From Streptomyces lacrimifluminis (GTDB lineage Bacteria; Actinomycetota; Actinomycetes; Streptomycetales; Streptomycetaceae), in the NCBI RefSeq assembly GCF_014646095.1, contig NZ_BMMU01000007.1:138722-202721 (forward strand): DNA of 64,000 bases. Direction: 5' to 3'. This document shows positions 16,260 to 25,246 of the stretch, one piece after another. How positions within the stretch are numbered: position 1 is the stretch's first letter; every line of letters begins with the position of its first letter. The notes below the pieces were generated by a model. The model was given only the letters and a program-made list of their open reading frames with translations, had not been told where the DNA came from and searched no databases. Made by a program: the position numbers and the translations under genes.

Positions 16260-16489
16260 GACAGCTGGTTCCCCGGGGCCGCTCCGGATGGTGGCGACGT
16301 ACTCCGCGTCGGCCGCCGCAGGAGCCCCGGGCCTCGGCCGTACCCACCTGCGCGGACGGCCGTCCTCCCTCTGCCGGCAGCGGTGTGCGCCCACGTCTCG
16401 CGCATCGCATCGCCCCCGCGTCGCGCTGCCTCGCACCGTGTCGCGTGGGCCGCCCTGCCGGATTCCGGATGATCCGAGAAGGACACCAG

Positions 16490-17182
16490 GTGATCACTCC
16501 CGTACTCCCCGCCCCGACCGTGTCGGCCTCCCCGACTGTCCCGGCCTCCCCGACCCTCTCGGTCGACGAGTCGATAACCGCCTGGGCGCTCGCCGCCCGT
16601 GGCGGTGATCCGGTCGCCGTCGAACGCTTCGTCGGCGCCCTGCACCGCGATGTGGTGCGCTACGTAGCCCATCTCTGCGCCGACCCGCAGGCCGCCGACG
16701 ACCTGGCCCAGGACACGTTCCTGCGGGCGCTCGGCAGTCTGCACCGGTTCGAGGGGCGCTCCTCGGCCCGTTCCTGGCTGATGGCCATCGCGCGGCGCGC
16801 GGTGATCGACAGCTTCCGGCACGCCGCCGCCCGGCCCCGGCTCTACGACGCCGAGGACTGGCGGCTCACCGTCGAACTGGCCCAGCCGCGCGGGCTGCCC
16901 GGTTTCGACGACGGGGTCGCCCTCCTCGACCTGCTGGCCGCGCTGCCCGACGAGCGGCGCGAGGCGTTCGTCCTCACGCAGTTGATGGGGCTGCCCTACG
17001 CGGAGGCGGCCGAGGTCAGCGACTGCCCTGTGGGCACGGTGCGTTCACGCGTGGCCCGGGCCCGCGCGACCCTCGTCGACCTGCTCGCCGAGGCCGAGCG
17101 CGAGGCCGAGAGCCAGACGGCGGCGCCGGAGTCCGTGTCCGAGGCCGTGAACGAGCGCCCGTTGGCCGTTCTGGCTGCCTGA
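16490..17182 (+). CDS. ECF-type sigma-70 family sigma factor
   Basis: A 230-residue sigma factor. Region 2 spans about residues 40-110 (ADDLAQDTFLRALGSLHRF), with the region 2.4 segment RSWLMAIARRAVIDSFR. Region 4 lies near 140-195 (LPDERREAFVLTQLMGLPY followed by a GTVRSRVARAR recognition helix). Start GTG 16490 follows AAGGA; an ATG at 16469 is in frame but has a weaker site. The C-terminal 30 residues are acidic and not part of the core. No anti-sigma factor gene is adjacent. The Met/His-rich membrane protein upstream is the only obvious candidate partner. Confidence 0.88.
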   Translation: MITPVLPAPTVSASPTVPASPTLSVDESITAWALAARGGDPVAVERFVGALHRDVVRYVAHLCADPQAADDLAQDTFLRALGSLHRFEGRSSARSWLMAIARRAVIDSFRHAAARPRLYDAEDWRLTVELAQPRGLPGFDDGVALLDLLAALPDERREAFVLTQLMGLPYAEAAEVSDCPVGTVRSRVARARATLVDLLAEAEREAESQTAAPESVSEAVNERPLAVLAA

Positions 17183-17205
17183 GGAGGGTGGGCGCGGCAG
17201 GAGGG

Positions 17206-17718
17206 TCACCGCTTCTCCCTGTCCGCGTCCACTTTCTCGGGCTCCTCGGGCAGCAGCGCGCACATTGTCTCGCGCTCCTCGGGGCCGATATCCGCGAGCC
17301 CCGAGGCGACGGTGTCGGCCAGGGCCGGCGAGGTCTCCGTGAACAGGCGGCGGCCCTTGTCGGTGAGGGCCACCTCGACCCCCCGCTTGTCGCCGCACAC
17401 CGAGCGCCGGGTGACCAGCCCGGCGTGCGAGAGGCAGGCGATCTGGTAGGTGAGCCGGGTCTTGGGGCGTCCTAGCAGCTCCGCGATCCGGGTCATCCGC
17501 AGTCCGCCGTCGGGCCGGTCCGCGAGCAGGCACAGCACCAGGAACTCGTCGTGGGAGACCCCGAGCGTGTCCTTGAGGACGGGGCCGAGCCGCTGCTCGA
17601 TCGCCCCGGTCGCGGCCAGCAGGACCATCCAGCCCCGTAGCTCGGCCGGGAGCAGACCGCCCTCCCGCGCGGCGGCGCATCGGGTCAGGTCGGCGGGGTG
17701 TTCGGGAGGGGCGGCCAT
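17206..17718 (-). CDS. MarR family transcriptional regulator
   Basis: A 170-residue winged-helix regulator. The HTH segment runs through MTRIAELLGRPKTRLTYQI near residues 87-105, followed by the beta-wing with RRSVCGDKRGVEVALTDKGR. It is divergent from the yceI gene, and the intergenic region carries a near-perfect 20-bp palindrome plus two related half-sites, so it probably represses both itself and yceI. ATG 17718 is chosen from family length; an ATG at 17751 would add 11 residues and overlap a putative operator half-site. It converges on the ECF sigma gene with 23 bp between stops. Confidence 0.88.
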   Translation of the reverse strand: MAAPPEHPADLTRCAAAREGGLLPAELRGWMVLLAATGAIEQRLGPVLKDTLGVSHDEFLVLCLLADRPDGGLRMTRIAELLGRPKTRLTYQIACLSHAGLVTRRSVCGDKRGVEVALTDKGRRLFTETSPALADTVASGLADIGPEERETMCALLPEEPEKVDADREKR

Positions 17719-17734
17719 GCCGTCGATTCTACCG

Positions 17735-17776
17735 GTTGTCCAATTTTGCACGAGGGGTTGTTCATATTTGGATAAC
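17735..17776. promoter_or_regulatory. Putative MarR half-sites upstream of the marR-type gene
   Basis: GTTGTCCAA at 17735-17743 and TTGGATAAC at 17768-17776 are inverted copies of the half-site seen in the main palindrome (reverse complement GTTATCCAA, one mismatch). The first is 17 bp before the chosen marR-type start, the position expected for autorepression. Confidence 0.5.
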
Positions 17777-17800
17777 GAGCTAGTGTGACGTCATCGCCCC

Positions 17801-17820
17801 GTCGTCCAAATTTGGATGAC
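17801..17820. promoter_or_regulatory. Near-perfect 20-bp palindrome, putative MarR operator for yceI
   Basis: GTCGTCCAAATTTGGATGAC has a perfect 12-bp core (TCCAAATTTGGA) and 10-bp half-sites with a single mismatch. It lies 58 bp before the yceI start and 82 bp from the divergent MarR gene. Length and symmetry fit a MarR dimer site. Confidence 0.7.
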
Positions 17821-17878
17821 TCGGGGTCGCGCGAATCGCACCAGTCGCGAGACCCTCGTTCCTGTCAGGAGACAGCTC

Positions 17879-18394
17879 ATGACCGTTGCCGTGGAAACAG
17901 GCCTGTGGCAGCTCGACCGGACGGCCTCCACCGTCGCCGTCGCGCACAAGACGATGTGGGGGCTGGTCACCGTGAAGGGCACCTTCACCGCCACCGGCGG
18001 TGGTGGCGAGGTCCTGCCCGACGGCTCCGCCACGGGCACCGTGACCCTGGACGCCGCCTCCCTGGACACCAAGCACGCCAAGCGTGACAAGCACCTGCAC
18101 GGGGCCGACTTCTTCGACGCCGAGAACCATCCCGAGATCACCTTCGCGGTGCGCGGCGCCGAACTCCGTGACGGCGACTCCGTCCACGTCAACGGTCAGT
18201 TGACCGTGCGCGGCATCAGCCGCCCCACGACCGTCACCGCACGCCTCACGGGCGCCGGTGCCGACGTGCTCACCCTGGACGCGGAGTTCACCGTGGACCG
18301 GGACCAGTTCGGCCTGGGCTGGAACCAGCTGGGCATGATCCGCGGCCTCGCGACGGTCACGGCCACCCTCCGCTTCACCCGCACCCCCGTCTGA
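17879..18394 (+). CDS. YceI-like domain protein (polyisoprenoid-binding fold)
   Basis: A 171-residue lipocalin-like YceI protein. The N-terminal half begins WQLDRTASTVAVAHKTMWG, and the conserved DAASLDTKHAKRDKHLHGADFF segment follows (residues about 60-82). YceI proteins bind polyisoprenoids or other amphiphiles and are often induced by acid, osmotic or organic stress. No signal peptide is present, so this copy is probably cytoplasmic. ATG 17879 follows CAGGAG; the frame is open 21 codons upstream across the operator and is not used. Regulation by the divergent MarR protein is likely. Confidence 0.9.
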   Translation: MTVAVETGLWQLDRTASTVAVAHKTMWGLVTVKGTFTATGGGGEVLPDGSATGTVTLDAASLDTKHAKRDKHLHGADFFDAENHPEITFAVRGAELRDGDSVHVNGQLTVRGISRPTTVTARLTGAGADVLTLDAEFTVDRDQFGLGWNQLGMIRGLATVTATLRFTRTPV

Positions 18395-18413
18395 GGGACG
18401 GTGCCGCAGGGCT

Positions 18414-20168
18414 CTACGACCGCTCGCCCGGCAGCCTGACGTCCATGCTCGACAAGGTGTCCGGCGACGCCGTGAACACGCGCAGCCGGATCCGCGTACC
18501 CGGGCGCCGGGGTACGTGGAACACCGGTCCGGGCGGCCGGAGCCGGTAGACGGCGCTCGCGCGTGCGGGCAGCGCGGCCGGCCCCTGGACCACCTTCCAC
18601 CAGCGGCTCATGCCCTGGCCGGTGGTGAGCGTGAAGTGGGGTGCGAGGGCGCTGTCGTCCGTGTTCGTGACCCGGAGGTCCAGCTCCGACACGGCGCCCG
18701 GACGGACCGTGAGCACCCTCGTCACCCGCATCCGAAGCGGCGGCGAACCCGTCGCCGCCACGGCGCCACTCGCCAGCGCCGGTACGAGGAGCAGTCCGGC
18801 CGCCGCGACCAGCGCCGGACGCCTGCGCGGACCCGACAGGAAGCGCGGCCGGGGCTGCCAGGCACCGGCGAAGGACGCGGCCGGCGCGGTCACCGCCGCC
18901 GCCAGCCACAGCGGGGTCATCAGCAGGTAGTAACCGTCCTGCGAACGCGTCGCCAGGAAGAAGGCGCACCACGGCAGCACCGTCGCCGCCGGACCGAGCC
19001 GCCGCACGAACAGGACGAGCAACGCCAGCAGGGCCCCCGTCAGCAGCATGCTCGCGTGGCTGTACCAGGCCAGCCGATCGCTGCCGGCGGTGTAGTAGAG
19101 CGCGACGCCCACCAGGCCCTGCCCGTGGATCGTCGCGTTCTGCGTCAGCGGCAGCGCGACCCCGGCCGCCCAGGTGCGCGGCTCGCTGACGATGAAGTAC
19201 GTGTTGATCAGCAGCCATACAACGACTGCCGTACCGGCGATCCGCAGCACCACCCCGGCGGCGGGCCGCGCGCCCAGCTCGCCCCGGCGCACCGCGTAGA
19301 TCCCGGCCAGCAGGAACGGCACGAGGAACCACGGCAGTTGCTGCGCCGCGCAGGCCGCGCCCAGACAGGCGGCCCGCGCGAGGCCGCCGCGTCCAAGGCG
19401 TCCGCCCGCACCGATCCGCGGCCAGCGCACCACCACCGGGATGAGCAGCGCGAGCCCGAGGATCGCCGGGTAACCGAGCCGCGCGTAACTCGGCAGGAAG
19501 CCGAAGCCCAGGCACGCCAGGGTCGCCGCCGACCGCCATGGCACCGGCAGCAGCCGCCACAGCGTCACCGCACCGACGAGCAGCGCCCCGGTCGTCACGG
19601 CGGTCGCCGCGAGCGCGCCGTGCCCGAGCCACAGAAGCGGCGCGGTCAGCAGCGGGGCCAGGGGCGGGTAGCCGTACGTGAGGTCGTAGCCGCCGTTCAT
19701 CGTCGGGGTCAGGGCGACGTCGGGATTGTGCTGGAAGAGCCACGGCCAGGGCTGCCCGTACACCGGGTGCCCGGCGGTGAGTTCGCGGGCGGCCTGCGCG
19801 GTGAGGACGCCCTCGTCGCCGCCTGCGTGGTTCAGGGTGAACGTGCACAGGGTCAGGGTCACGGCCGTGACCAGGACGCACAGGTCGAGGCGGGCGAGCG
19901 AACGCGTCCGGCGTACGGTCGACGCCAGTACTCCGCCGACCAGGATCGACAGATAGCAGAGCGAGATGACGGCGGCGACGGCGAGCCGGTGACTGGCGGC
20001 CTGTGTCCACACCGCTCGCGTGCCGATGAACAGGCTGACGGTCGCGAGCAGCGTCAGGACACGATGCCACTGCGCGGGGGCGTCGGCCTCCGGCGTGATC
20101 GCCGGGGCCCGGGGTCGCAGGGGGCCGGTCTCTGCCGTGACGTCCGGTGCTGCTTCTGCCAAGTGCAC
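18414..20168 (-). CDS. Polytopic membrane protein, GT-C glycosyltransferase-like
   Basis: A 584-residue protein starting with GTG, with about 10-12 predicted transmembrane helices and a soluble C-terminal domain of about 100 residues rich in beta-strand character. After the second or third helix, an extracytoplasmic loop carries GGDEGVLTAQAARELTAGHP; an acidic pair in this position is the hallmark of the GT-C fold (dolichol/decaprenyl-phosphate sugar mannosyl- or arabinosyltransferases). The donor and acceptor are unknown. It converges on yceI with 19 bp between stops. A generic membrane protein cannot be excluded. Confidence 0.7.
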   Translation of the reverse strand: MHLAEAAPDVTAETGPLRPRAPAITPEADAPAQWHRVLTLLATVSLFIGTRAVWTQAASHRLAVAAVISLCYLSILVGGVLASTVRRTRSLARLDLCVLVTAVTLTLCTFTLNHAGGDEGVLTAQAARELTAGHPVYGQPWPWLFQHNPDVALTPTMNGGYDLTYGYPPLAPLLTAPLLWLGHGALAATAVTTGALLVGAVTLWRLLPVPWRSAATLACLGFGFLPSYARLGYPAILGLALLIPVVVRWPRIGAGGRLGRGGLARAACLGAACAAQQLPWFLVPFLLAGIYAVRRGELGARPAAGVVLRIAGTAVVVWLLINTYFIVSEPRTWAAGVALPLTQNATIHGQGLVGVALYYTAGSDRLAWYSHASMLLTGALLALLVLFVRRLGPAATVLPWCAFFLATRSQDGYYLLMTPLWLAAAVTAPAASFAGAWQPRPRFLSGPRRRPALVAAAGLLLVPALASGAVAATGSPPLRMRVTRVLTVRPGAVSELDLRVTNTDDSALAPHFTLTTGQGMSRWWKVVQGPAALPARASAVYRLRPPGPVFHVPRRPGTRIRLRVFTASPDTLSSMDVRLPGERS

Positions 20169-20307
20169 GACACCGGAACGTATTCGTGCCCGGTGTGCCG
20201 CACGCGGGTGGAGGTGAAAGGTCCGGTGTGAGACCGGTAAGAACGTCAGCCGGTAGTTGATTATGGCGATTTGGGCAACGTCACGTCATGAGAAATCGGT
20301 AGAGGAA

Positions 20308-23300
20308 TCAGTACACGTCTCGCACATAGCGTTTCGCCACCGTCAGCTGCTTCACGTACACACCTGCCTCGTCCTCGCTCAGACCGCCGTGCGCCACCGC
20401 GATGTCCCGCAGCGCCCGGTCCACGTCCTTGGCCATGCGGGAGGCGTCCCCGCAGACGTAGAAGTGGGCGCCCTCCTGGAGCCAGTGCCACAGCTCGGGT
20501 CCGTGCTCGCGCATCCGGTCCTGGACGTAGACCTTGTTGCGCTGGTCGCGGGAGAACGCCGTGTCCAGACGGGTCAGCGTGCCGTCGGCGACCAGGGCGG
20601 CCAGCTCGTCCTCGTAGTAGAAGTCGGTGGCGCGGTGCTGCTCGCCGAAGAACAGCCAGTTCGGCGCCGCGTGCCCGAGCGCCCGCCGCTCCTCCAGGAA
20701 CCCCACGAACGGCGCCACCCCGGTACCCGGCCCGACCATCACCATCGGCGTCGAGGCGTCCGCGGGCGGCCTGAAGTGCGGTGAGCGCTGTACGAAGACG
20801 GGCACCGCCGTGTCCGGCCCGGCGTCCGCCAGGAAGGGCGAGCAGACTCCGCCGCGCGGCCGGCCGTGCAGGTTCTCGTACCGCACCACGGACACCGTCA
20901 GCGACACCCGCGCCGGGTCGACGAGCGGGCTCGACGATATGGAGTACAGCCGGGGCTGCATCCGCCGCAGCACCGTCACCCACTCCTGCGCGGACGCCCG
21001 CACCCCGTACTCGGCGACCACGTCGACGGCCTGCCGCCCCCACGACCAGCGAGCCAGCCCGTCCTTGTTGTCGGACCGCATCAGCTTCTTCAATTCGCGG
21101 TTGTCCCGGGCCCGTTCGGAGACGAAGCGCAGCAGGTCGGGCGTGATCCGGGTGATGTCGAGCTGCCGGTGCAGCGCATCGGAGAGCGAGAACTCACCGA
21201 CTCCCTCCACCTGTACGCCGGTTGACGCGTCCAGTCCGGTCACGGCCAGCCATTCCGCCACCAGGGAGGCGGAGTTGACGGGCCGCACACCGAGCGCGTC
21301 ACCCGCTTCGTACGTCAGTGCCGTGCCGCTCGTGTCGAAGGTGAACCGGCGCACCTCCTTGGTCGCGCCCGGCAGGCTGAGCAGCCGGTTGCCGACGAGC
21401 CGGGCGGGGGAGGGGGCGGGCTTGACGGACCGGACGGCGGGAGAGGGGACGGCGGCGGGAGCGGAGGCCTGGGCAGCCGTCCTGCCCGGCTGTTGCTTCT
21501 GCGGGGAACCCGGCTTTTGCGCGTCCTGCGCGTCCTGCGCGTCCTTCGTGTCCAGTACGTCGAGCACCTGGTCGAGCCACGCGTCCGCCGACGGTTCGAA
21601 GTCGGGCTCGCAGTCGGTGCGCGGCGCGATCCGCACCGCCCCCAACTCGTCGAGCCGCGCGTCCAGTCGGCGCCCGTGCCCGCAGAAGTCGTCGTACGAG
21701 GAGTCGCCCAGCGCGAGGACGGCGTACCGCACGCCGTCCAGCCGCGGTGCCTGCTCCCCGGAGAGGGCGTCCCAGAAGCCGGAGCCGTTGTCGGGTGCGT
21801 CGCCGTCGCCGAACGTACTGGTGATGAAGAGGAGATCGGCACTGCGCGCGAGGGCGGTCACATCGGCCTCGTCCATGCCGACGAGCCTCGCCCGGTGTCC
21901 GCCGGCGTTGAGCCGCTCGGCCGCCGCGCCGGCGAGTTCCTCGGCGTTGCCGGTCTGCGACGCCCACAGCACGACGACCTCGCGCCCGTCGACCTCGACC
22001 CCGACACCGACCCGTTCCTGCGGCGGGGCGTCGACCGCCCTGGAGTACATGCCGGCGAGCATCCCGTTCACCCAGTCGGCGTGCTCGGCGCTGAAGGGAG
22101 CGGAAGCGGGCAGCACGGGAATCCCCACGGCGCCCGTGGGCAGCCCGGCGAGGAAACCCGAGAGGTACCGGCGTTCCTGCGAGCTGAGGACGGGCGGGGG
22201 AGCGGGCGTGAACGCGAACTCCGGTACGGCGACAGGTACGTGAGGGCGGACCGGCTCGGGGGTTTCCGGTGGCCGCACCTCGGACTCGGGGCGGTGCACC
22301 TTCACCAAGGACACCGCGCACACCTTGAACTCCGGCTGCAGGGACAGCGGATCGACCGCGTCGCTCGTCACCGCGTTGATGCTGAGGTACTCCCCGAAGA
22401 GGTCGTTCCAGTGGAAGGGCGCGAAGACGCAACCCCTCCGCACCCGGTCCGTGACAACGGCCGGCAGCACGGCCCGTCCGCGCCGTGAGCCGACCTCGAC
22501 CGAGTCGCCGTCGACGACCCCCAACTCCCACGCGTCCTCGGGATGCACCTCCACGAACGGCCCGGAGTTCAGCTTGTTGAGCTTGGCGACCTTCCCCGTC
22601 TTCGTCAGGGTGTGCCACTGGTGCTGCACGCGCCCGGTGTTGAGGACGAACGGGTAGTCGTCGTCAGGCAGTTCGGCGGCGGGCAGATGCGGCCGGGCGT
22701 GGAAGACGCCACGTCCACTGGCGGTGGGGAACCGCAGCCCCTCGCCCTCCTTGTCCCCGTTCTTCTCCCGGTACCGGATGGGATTGCGCGCGGGCCCGTC
22801 CACCGTGGGCGCCGGCCACTGCACGGGCGTCTCCCGCAGCCGCTCGTACGTGACCCCGCGAAGATCCCAGCCGGTCTTCGGGTTCCACGCCCGCTTGAGA
22901 TCCTCGAAGACGTCCTCGGCGCTCTCGTACGCGAAGCCCTCGAACCCCATCGCGCGGGCGACGGCCGCGATGATCCGCCAGTCGGCCATGGCGTCGCCGG
23001 GCGGGTCGACGGCCGCCTGGGCCAGGGTCAGACTGCGCTCGCTGTTGACGAGGACGCCCTCCGCCTCGGTCCACATCGCGCCGGGCAGGACGACATCGGC
23101 GTACGCGTTGGTCTCGGTCTCGGCGAAGACGTCCTGGGTCACGACGAACTCGGCGGCCTCCAGGCCCTCGATGACCGTACGGCGGTTGGCGACCGAGGCG
23201 ACCGGGTTGGTGCAGATGATCCAGCAGGCCTTGATGTGCCCCTCGGCCATCCGCCGGAACATCTCGACCGTGCCGTGCCCGGCGCCGTCCTTGCGGAGCG

Positions 23301-24465
23301 TGCCGGCCGGCAGCTCCCAGAGCTCCTCGACGAACGCCCGCTCCTCGTCCACGAGCACGGACCGTTGCCCCGGAAGCCCCGGCCCCATGTACCCCATCTC
23401 CCGGCCGCCCATGGCGTTGGGCTGGCCGGTGAGGGAGAACGGCCCGCTGCCGGTGCGGCAGATCGCGCCGGTGGCGAGATGCAGGTTGACCAGCGCGTTC
23501 GTGTTCCAGGTGCCGTGCGTGGACTGGTTGAGCCCCATGGTCCAGCAGCTCATCCACTCACCGGACGCACTGGCCTCCCCGATGATCCGCGCCGCTTCCC
23601 GGATGTCGGCCTCGGGGATCCCGGTGATCGCGGAGACGGCGTCCGGCGCGTAGTCGGCGAGGAACGCCGGCATCTCCTCCCAGCCCTCGGTGTGGGCGGC
23701 GATGAACTCCGGGTCCGTGTACCCGTCGGCGTGCAGCAGGTGGAGCAGCCCGTTGAGGAACGCCAGGTCCGTCCCGGGCCTGATCTGCAGGAACAGATCG
23801 GCCTTGGCGGCGGTGGCGGTACGCCTGGGGTCGACCACGATGAGCTTCGCCCCGGCCTTGACCCGCTCCATCATCCGCAGATACAGGATCGGATGGCAGT
23901 CGGCCATGTTCGACCCGATGACGAGGAAGGCGTCCGCGTGGTCGAAGTCGTCGTACGAGCCGGGCGGCCCGTCGGCGCCCAGCGACAGCTTGTATCCGGT
24001 GCCCGCGCTCGCCATGCACAGCCGGGAGTTCGACTCGATCTGGTTCGTGCCGACGAACCCCTTCGCCAGTTTGTTCGCCAGGTACTGGGCCTCCAGGCCC
24101 ATCTGCCCGGAGACATAGAAGGCGACGGCGTCGGGCCCGTGCTCGTCGACGACTCCGCGCAGCCGCCGCGCGGTCTCCGCGATGGCGTCCGCGACGGGCG
24201 CGGGCACCAGTTCCTCGCCCCGGTCGTCGAGACCGTCCCGGACCAGCGCGGTGGTCAGCCGGCCGGGCGCGCCGAGCATGTCGGCGGTGGTGGCGCCCTT
24301 GGTGCACAGCCGCCCGGCGTTCGCGGGGTGCGCCTTGTCCCCGGACGCCTTGAAGACCGTACGCCGTCCGTCGGGTCCGAGCCCGACGTCCAGCACGATT
24401 CCGCAGCCCACCCCGCAGTACGAGCACACGGTTCGTACCTGCGTGGTCGTGGGGGTAGTGGTCAC
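20308..24465 (-). CDS. nasA: Assimilatory nitrate reductase fused to CysJ-type flavoprotein reductase
   Basis: A 1385-residue multidomain enzyme expected to reduce nitrate to nitrite in the cytoplasm using NAD(P)H. Residues 1-700 are a molybdopterin oxidoreductase of the NasA/NarB type, with the 4Fe-4S cysteines in CSYCGVGC (residues 14-21) and LCTKG (near 53) and the molybdopterin dinucleotide-binding domain at about 590-700. A flavodoxin domain follows around 825-965 ([14 protein letters not shown]). After a Pro/Ala/Gln linker with DAQ repeats comes a ferredoxin-NADP reductase-like FAD/NADPH module at 1030-1385, with GPGTGVAPF near 1245 and the typical YVRDVY end. The fusion supplies its own electron-transfer chain. 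S. coelicolor has a similar gene (SCO2473). No nitrite reductase or transporter is adjacent. Confidence 0.9.
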   Translation of the reverse strand: MTTTPTTTQVRTVCSYCGVGCGIVLDVGLGPDGRRTVFKASGDKAHPANAGRLCTKGATTADMLGAPGRLTTALVRDGLDDRGEELVPAPVADAIAETARRLRGVVDEHGPDAVAFYVSGQMGLEAQYLANKLAKGFVGTNQIESNSRLCMASAGTGYKLSLGADGPPGSYDDFDHADAFLVIGSNMADCHPILYLRMMERVKAGAKLIVVDPRRTATAAKADLFLQIRPGTDLAFLNGLLHLLHADGYTDPEFIAAHTEGWEEMPAFLADYAPDAVSAITGIPEADIREAARIIGEASASGEWMSCWTMGLNQSTHGTWNTNALVNLHLATGAICRTGSGPFSLTGQPNAMGGREMGYMGPGLPGQRSVLVDEERAFVEELWELPAGTLRKDGAGHGTVEMFRRMAEGHIKACWIICTNPVASVANRRTVIEGLEAAEFVVTQDVFAETETNAYADVVLPGAMWTEAEGVLVNSERSLTLAQAAVDPPGDAMADWRIIAAVARAMGFEGFAYESAEDVFEDLKRAWNPKTGWDLRGVTYERLRETPVQWPAPTVDGPARNPIRYREKNGDKEGEGLRFPTASGRGVFHARPHLPAAELPDDDYPFVLNTGRVQHQWHTLTKTGKVAKLNKLNSGPFVEVHPEDAWELGVVDGDSVEVGSRRGRAVLPAVVTDRVRRGCVFAPFHWNDLFGEYLSINAVTSDAVDPLSLQPEFKVCAVSLVKVHRPESEVRPPETPEPVRPHVPVAVPEFAFTPAPPPVLSSQERRYLSGFLAGLPTGAVGIPVLPASAPFSAEHADWVNGMLAGMYSRAVDAPPQERVGVGVEVDGREVVVLWASQTGNAEELAGAAAERLNAGGHRARLVGMDEADVTALARSADLLFITSTFGDGDAPDNGSGFWDALSGEQAPRLDGVRYAVLALGDSSYDDFCGHGRRLDARLDELGAVRIAPRTDCEPDFEPSADAWLDQVLDVLDTKDAQDAQDAQKPGSPQKQQPGRTAAQASAPAAVPSPAVRSVKPAPSPARLVGNRLLSLPGATKEVRRFTFDTSGTALTYEAGDALGVRPVNSASLVAEWLAVTGLDASTGVQVEGVGEFSLSDALHRQLDITRITPDLLRFVSERARDNRELKKLMRSDNKDGLARWSWGRQAVDVVAEYGVRASAQEWVTVLRRMQPRLYSISSSPLVDPARVSLTVSVVRYENLHGRPRGGVCSPFLADAGPDTAVPVFVQRSPHFRPPADASTPMVMVGPGTGVAPFVGFLEERRALGHAAPNWLFFGEQHRATDFYYEDELAALVADGTLTRLDTAFSRDQRNKVYVQDRMREHGPELWHWLQEGAHFYVCGDASRMAKDVDRALRDIAVAHGGLSEDEAGVYVKQLTVAKRYVRDVY

Positions 24466-24534
24466 GTGCTGCCCTTCTCCGTCTTCCGTCGTTCTCCATG
24501 CCGGGCCCGCTACCCGTGAGCGTACGAATTGCCC

Positions 24535-24550
24535 GTTACGTCGATGTCAC
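24535..24550 (-). promoter_or_regulatory. Candidate GlnR box upstream of the nitrate reductase gene
   Basis: On the minus strand, GTGAC-ATCGAC-GTAAC matches the GlnR pattern gTnAc-n6-GaAAc at nine of ten informative positions. It is about 70 bp before the nitrate reductase start. In Streptomyces, GlnR activates nitrate assimilation genes. A second box in perfect 22-bp phase is not present, so this is a candidate only. Confidence 0.4.
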
Positions 24551-24736
24551 GTGATCCGATCATGAGCGGTTACGCCCCCTGCACAGCCAGAGTGTCAGTG
24601 CTGTGAGGTACGTATAGGTGTTCGGATTTTTCTCACACAGGGGGTCGCTGAGCGTGTCGTATTGGGCCGATCGGGTGACCATGAGTAAGAATTGGCTGAT
24701 GCAGACAGTCAGTGCGAGCCAGGGCGGAGTGTGCCG

Positions 24737-25126
24737 ATGAGAAGCCACGATGTCACCGACGAACAGTGGGAGGGGCTCGCCCAGGTCGTACCGCTGAGAG
24801 GCCGGGACGCCTGGCCGTCCGCGGTGGGCCACCGGTCGATGCCCGAGGCGGAGACGGAGGCCAGGCGCCGTTTCGTCGTCCTGCGTGTCAACGTCTTCGC
24901 GGACGCGCGCGAGGTCGCCGAGACGCTGATGGCGGGCATACCGGTGCTCCTCGATCTGACGGGCGCCGAGGCGGACACCGCCAAGCGGGTCCTCGATTTC
25001 AGCACGGGCGTCGTCTTCGGCCTCGCGAGCGGGATGCACCGGGTCGATCGGAACGTGTTCCTTCTCACCCCGCCAGGCACGGAGGTCGGGGGGCTCATGG
25101 GGGGAGCGGGGATCCCGGGACACTGA
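24737..25126 (+). CDS. SepF-like cell division protein paralogue (DUF552)
   Basis: A 129-residue protein whose C-terminal 85 residues form a SepF/DUF552 domain: RRFVVLRVNVFADAREVAETL, then PVLLDLTGAEADTAKRVLDF with the helix pair used for dimerisation. True SepF is longer, has an N-terminal membrane-targeting helix and sits in the ftsZ cluster. This copy is short, lacks an obvious amphipathic N-terminus and is isolated, so it is probably one of the SepF-like paralogues (SflA/SflB type) that modulate division in Streptomyces. Start ATG 24737 has GGAG seven bases upstream. It is divergent from the nitrate reductase gene. Confidence 0.82.
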   Translation: MRSHDVTDEQWEGLAQVVPLRGRDAWPSAVGHRSMPEAETEARRRFVVLRVNVFADAREVAETLMAGIPVLLDLTGAEADTAKRVLDFSTGVVFGLASGMHRVDRNVFLLTPPGTEVGGLMGGAGIPGH

Positions 25127-25246
25127 GACCGGCCTCACACCAACAGCCCTCACCAACAGGCCTCGTCAGGAGATCCGTCCCTCGTTCGTAGGAAGGTGCG
25201 GCGGGCGGAACGGTTCGCCTCACGGGCGGAGGCCTACGGTCCGGAT

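Noticed and set aside
18516..20231. Long plus-strand frame opposite the GT-C-like membrane protein
   Set aside because: The product is Arg/Gln/Pro-rich without hydrophobic core or motifs, and the minus strand has a coherent polytopic protein.
22543..24519. Plus-strand frame of about 650 codons opposite the nitrate reductase
   Set aside because: It is a shadow of the molybdopterin domain; composition is repetitive and no family is recognisable.
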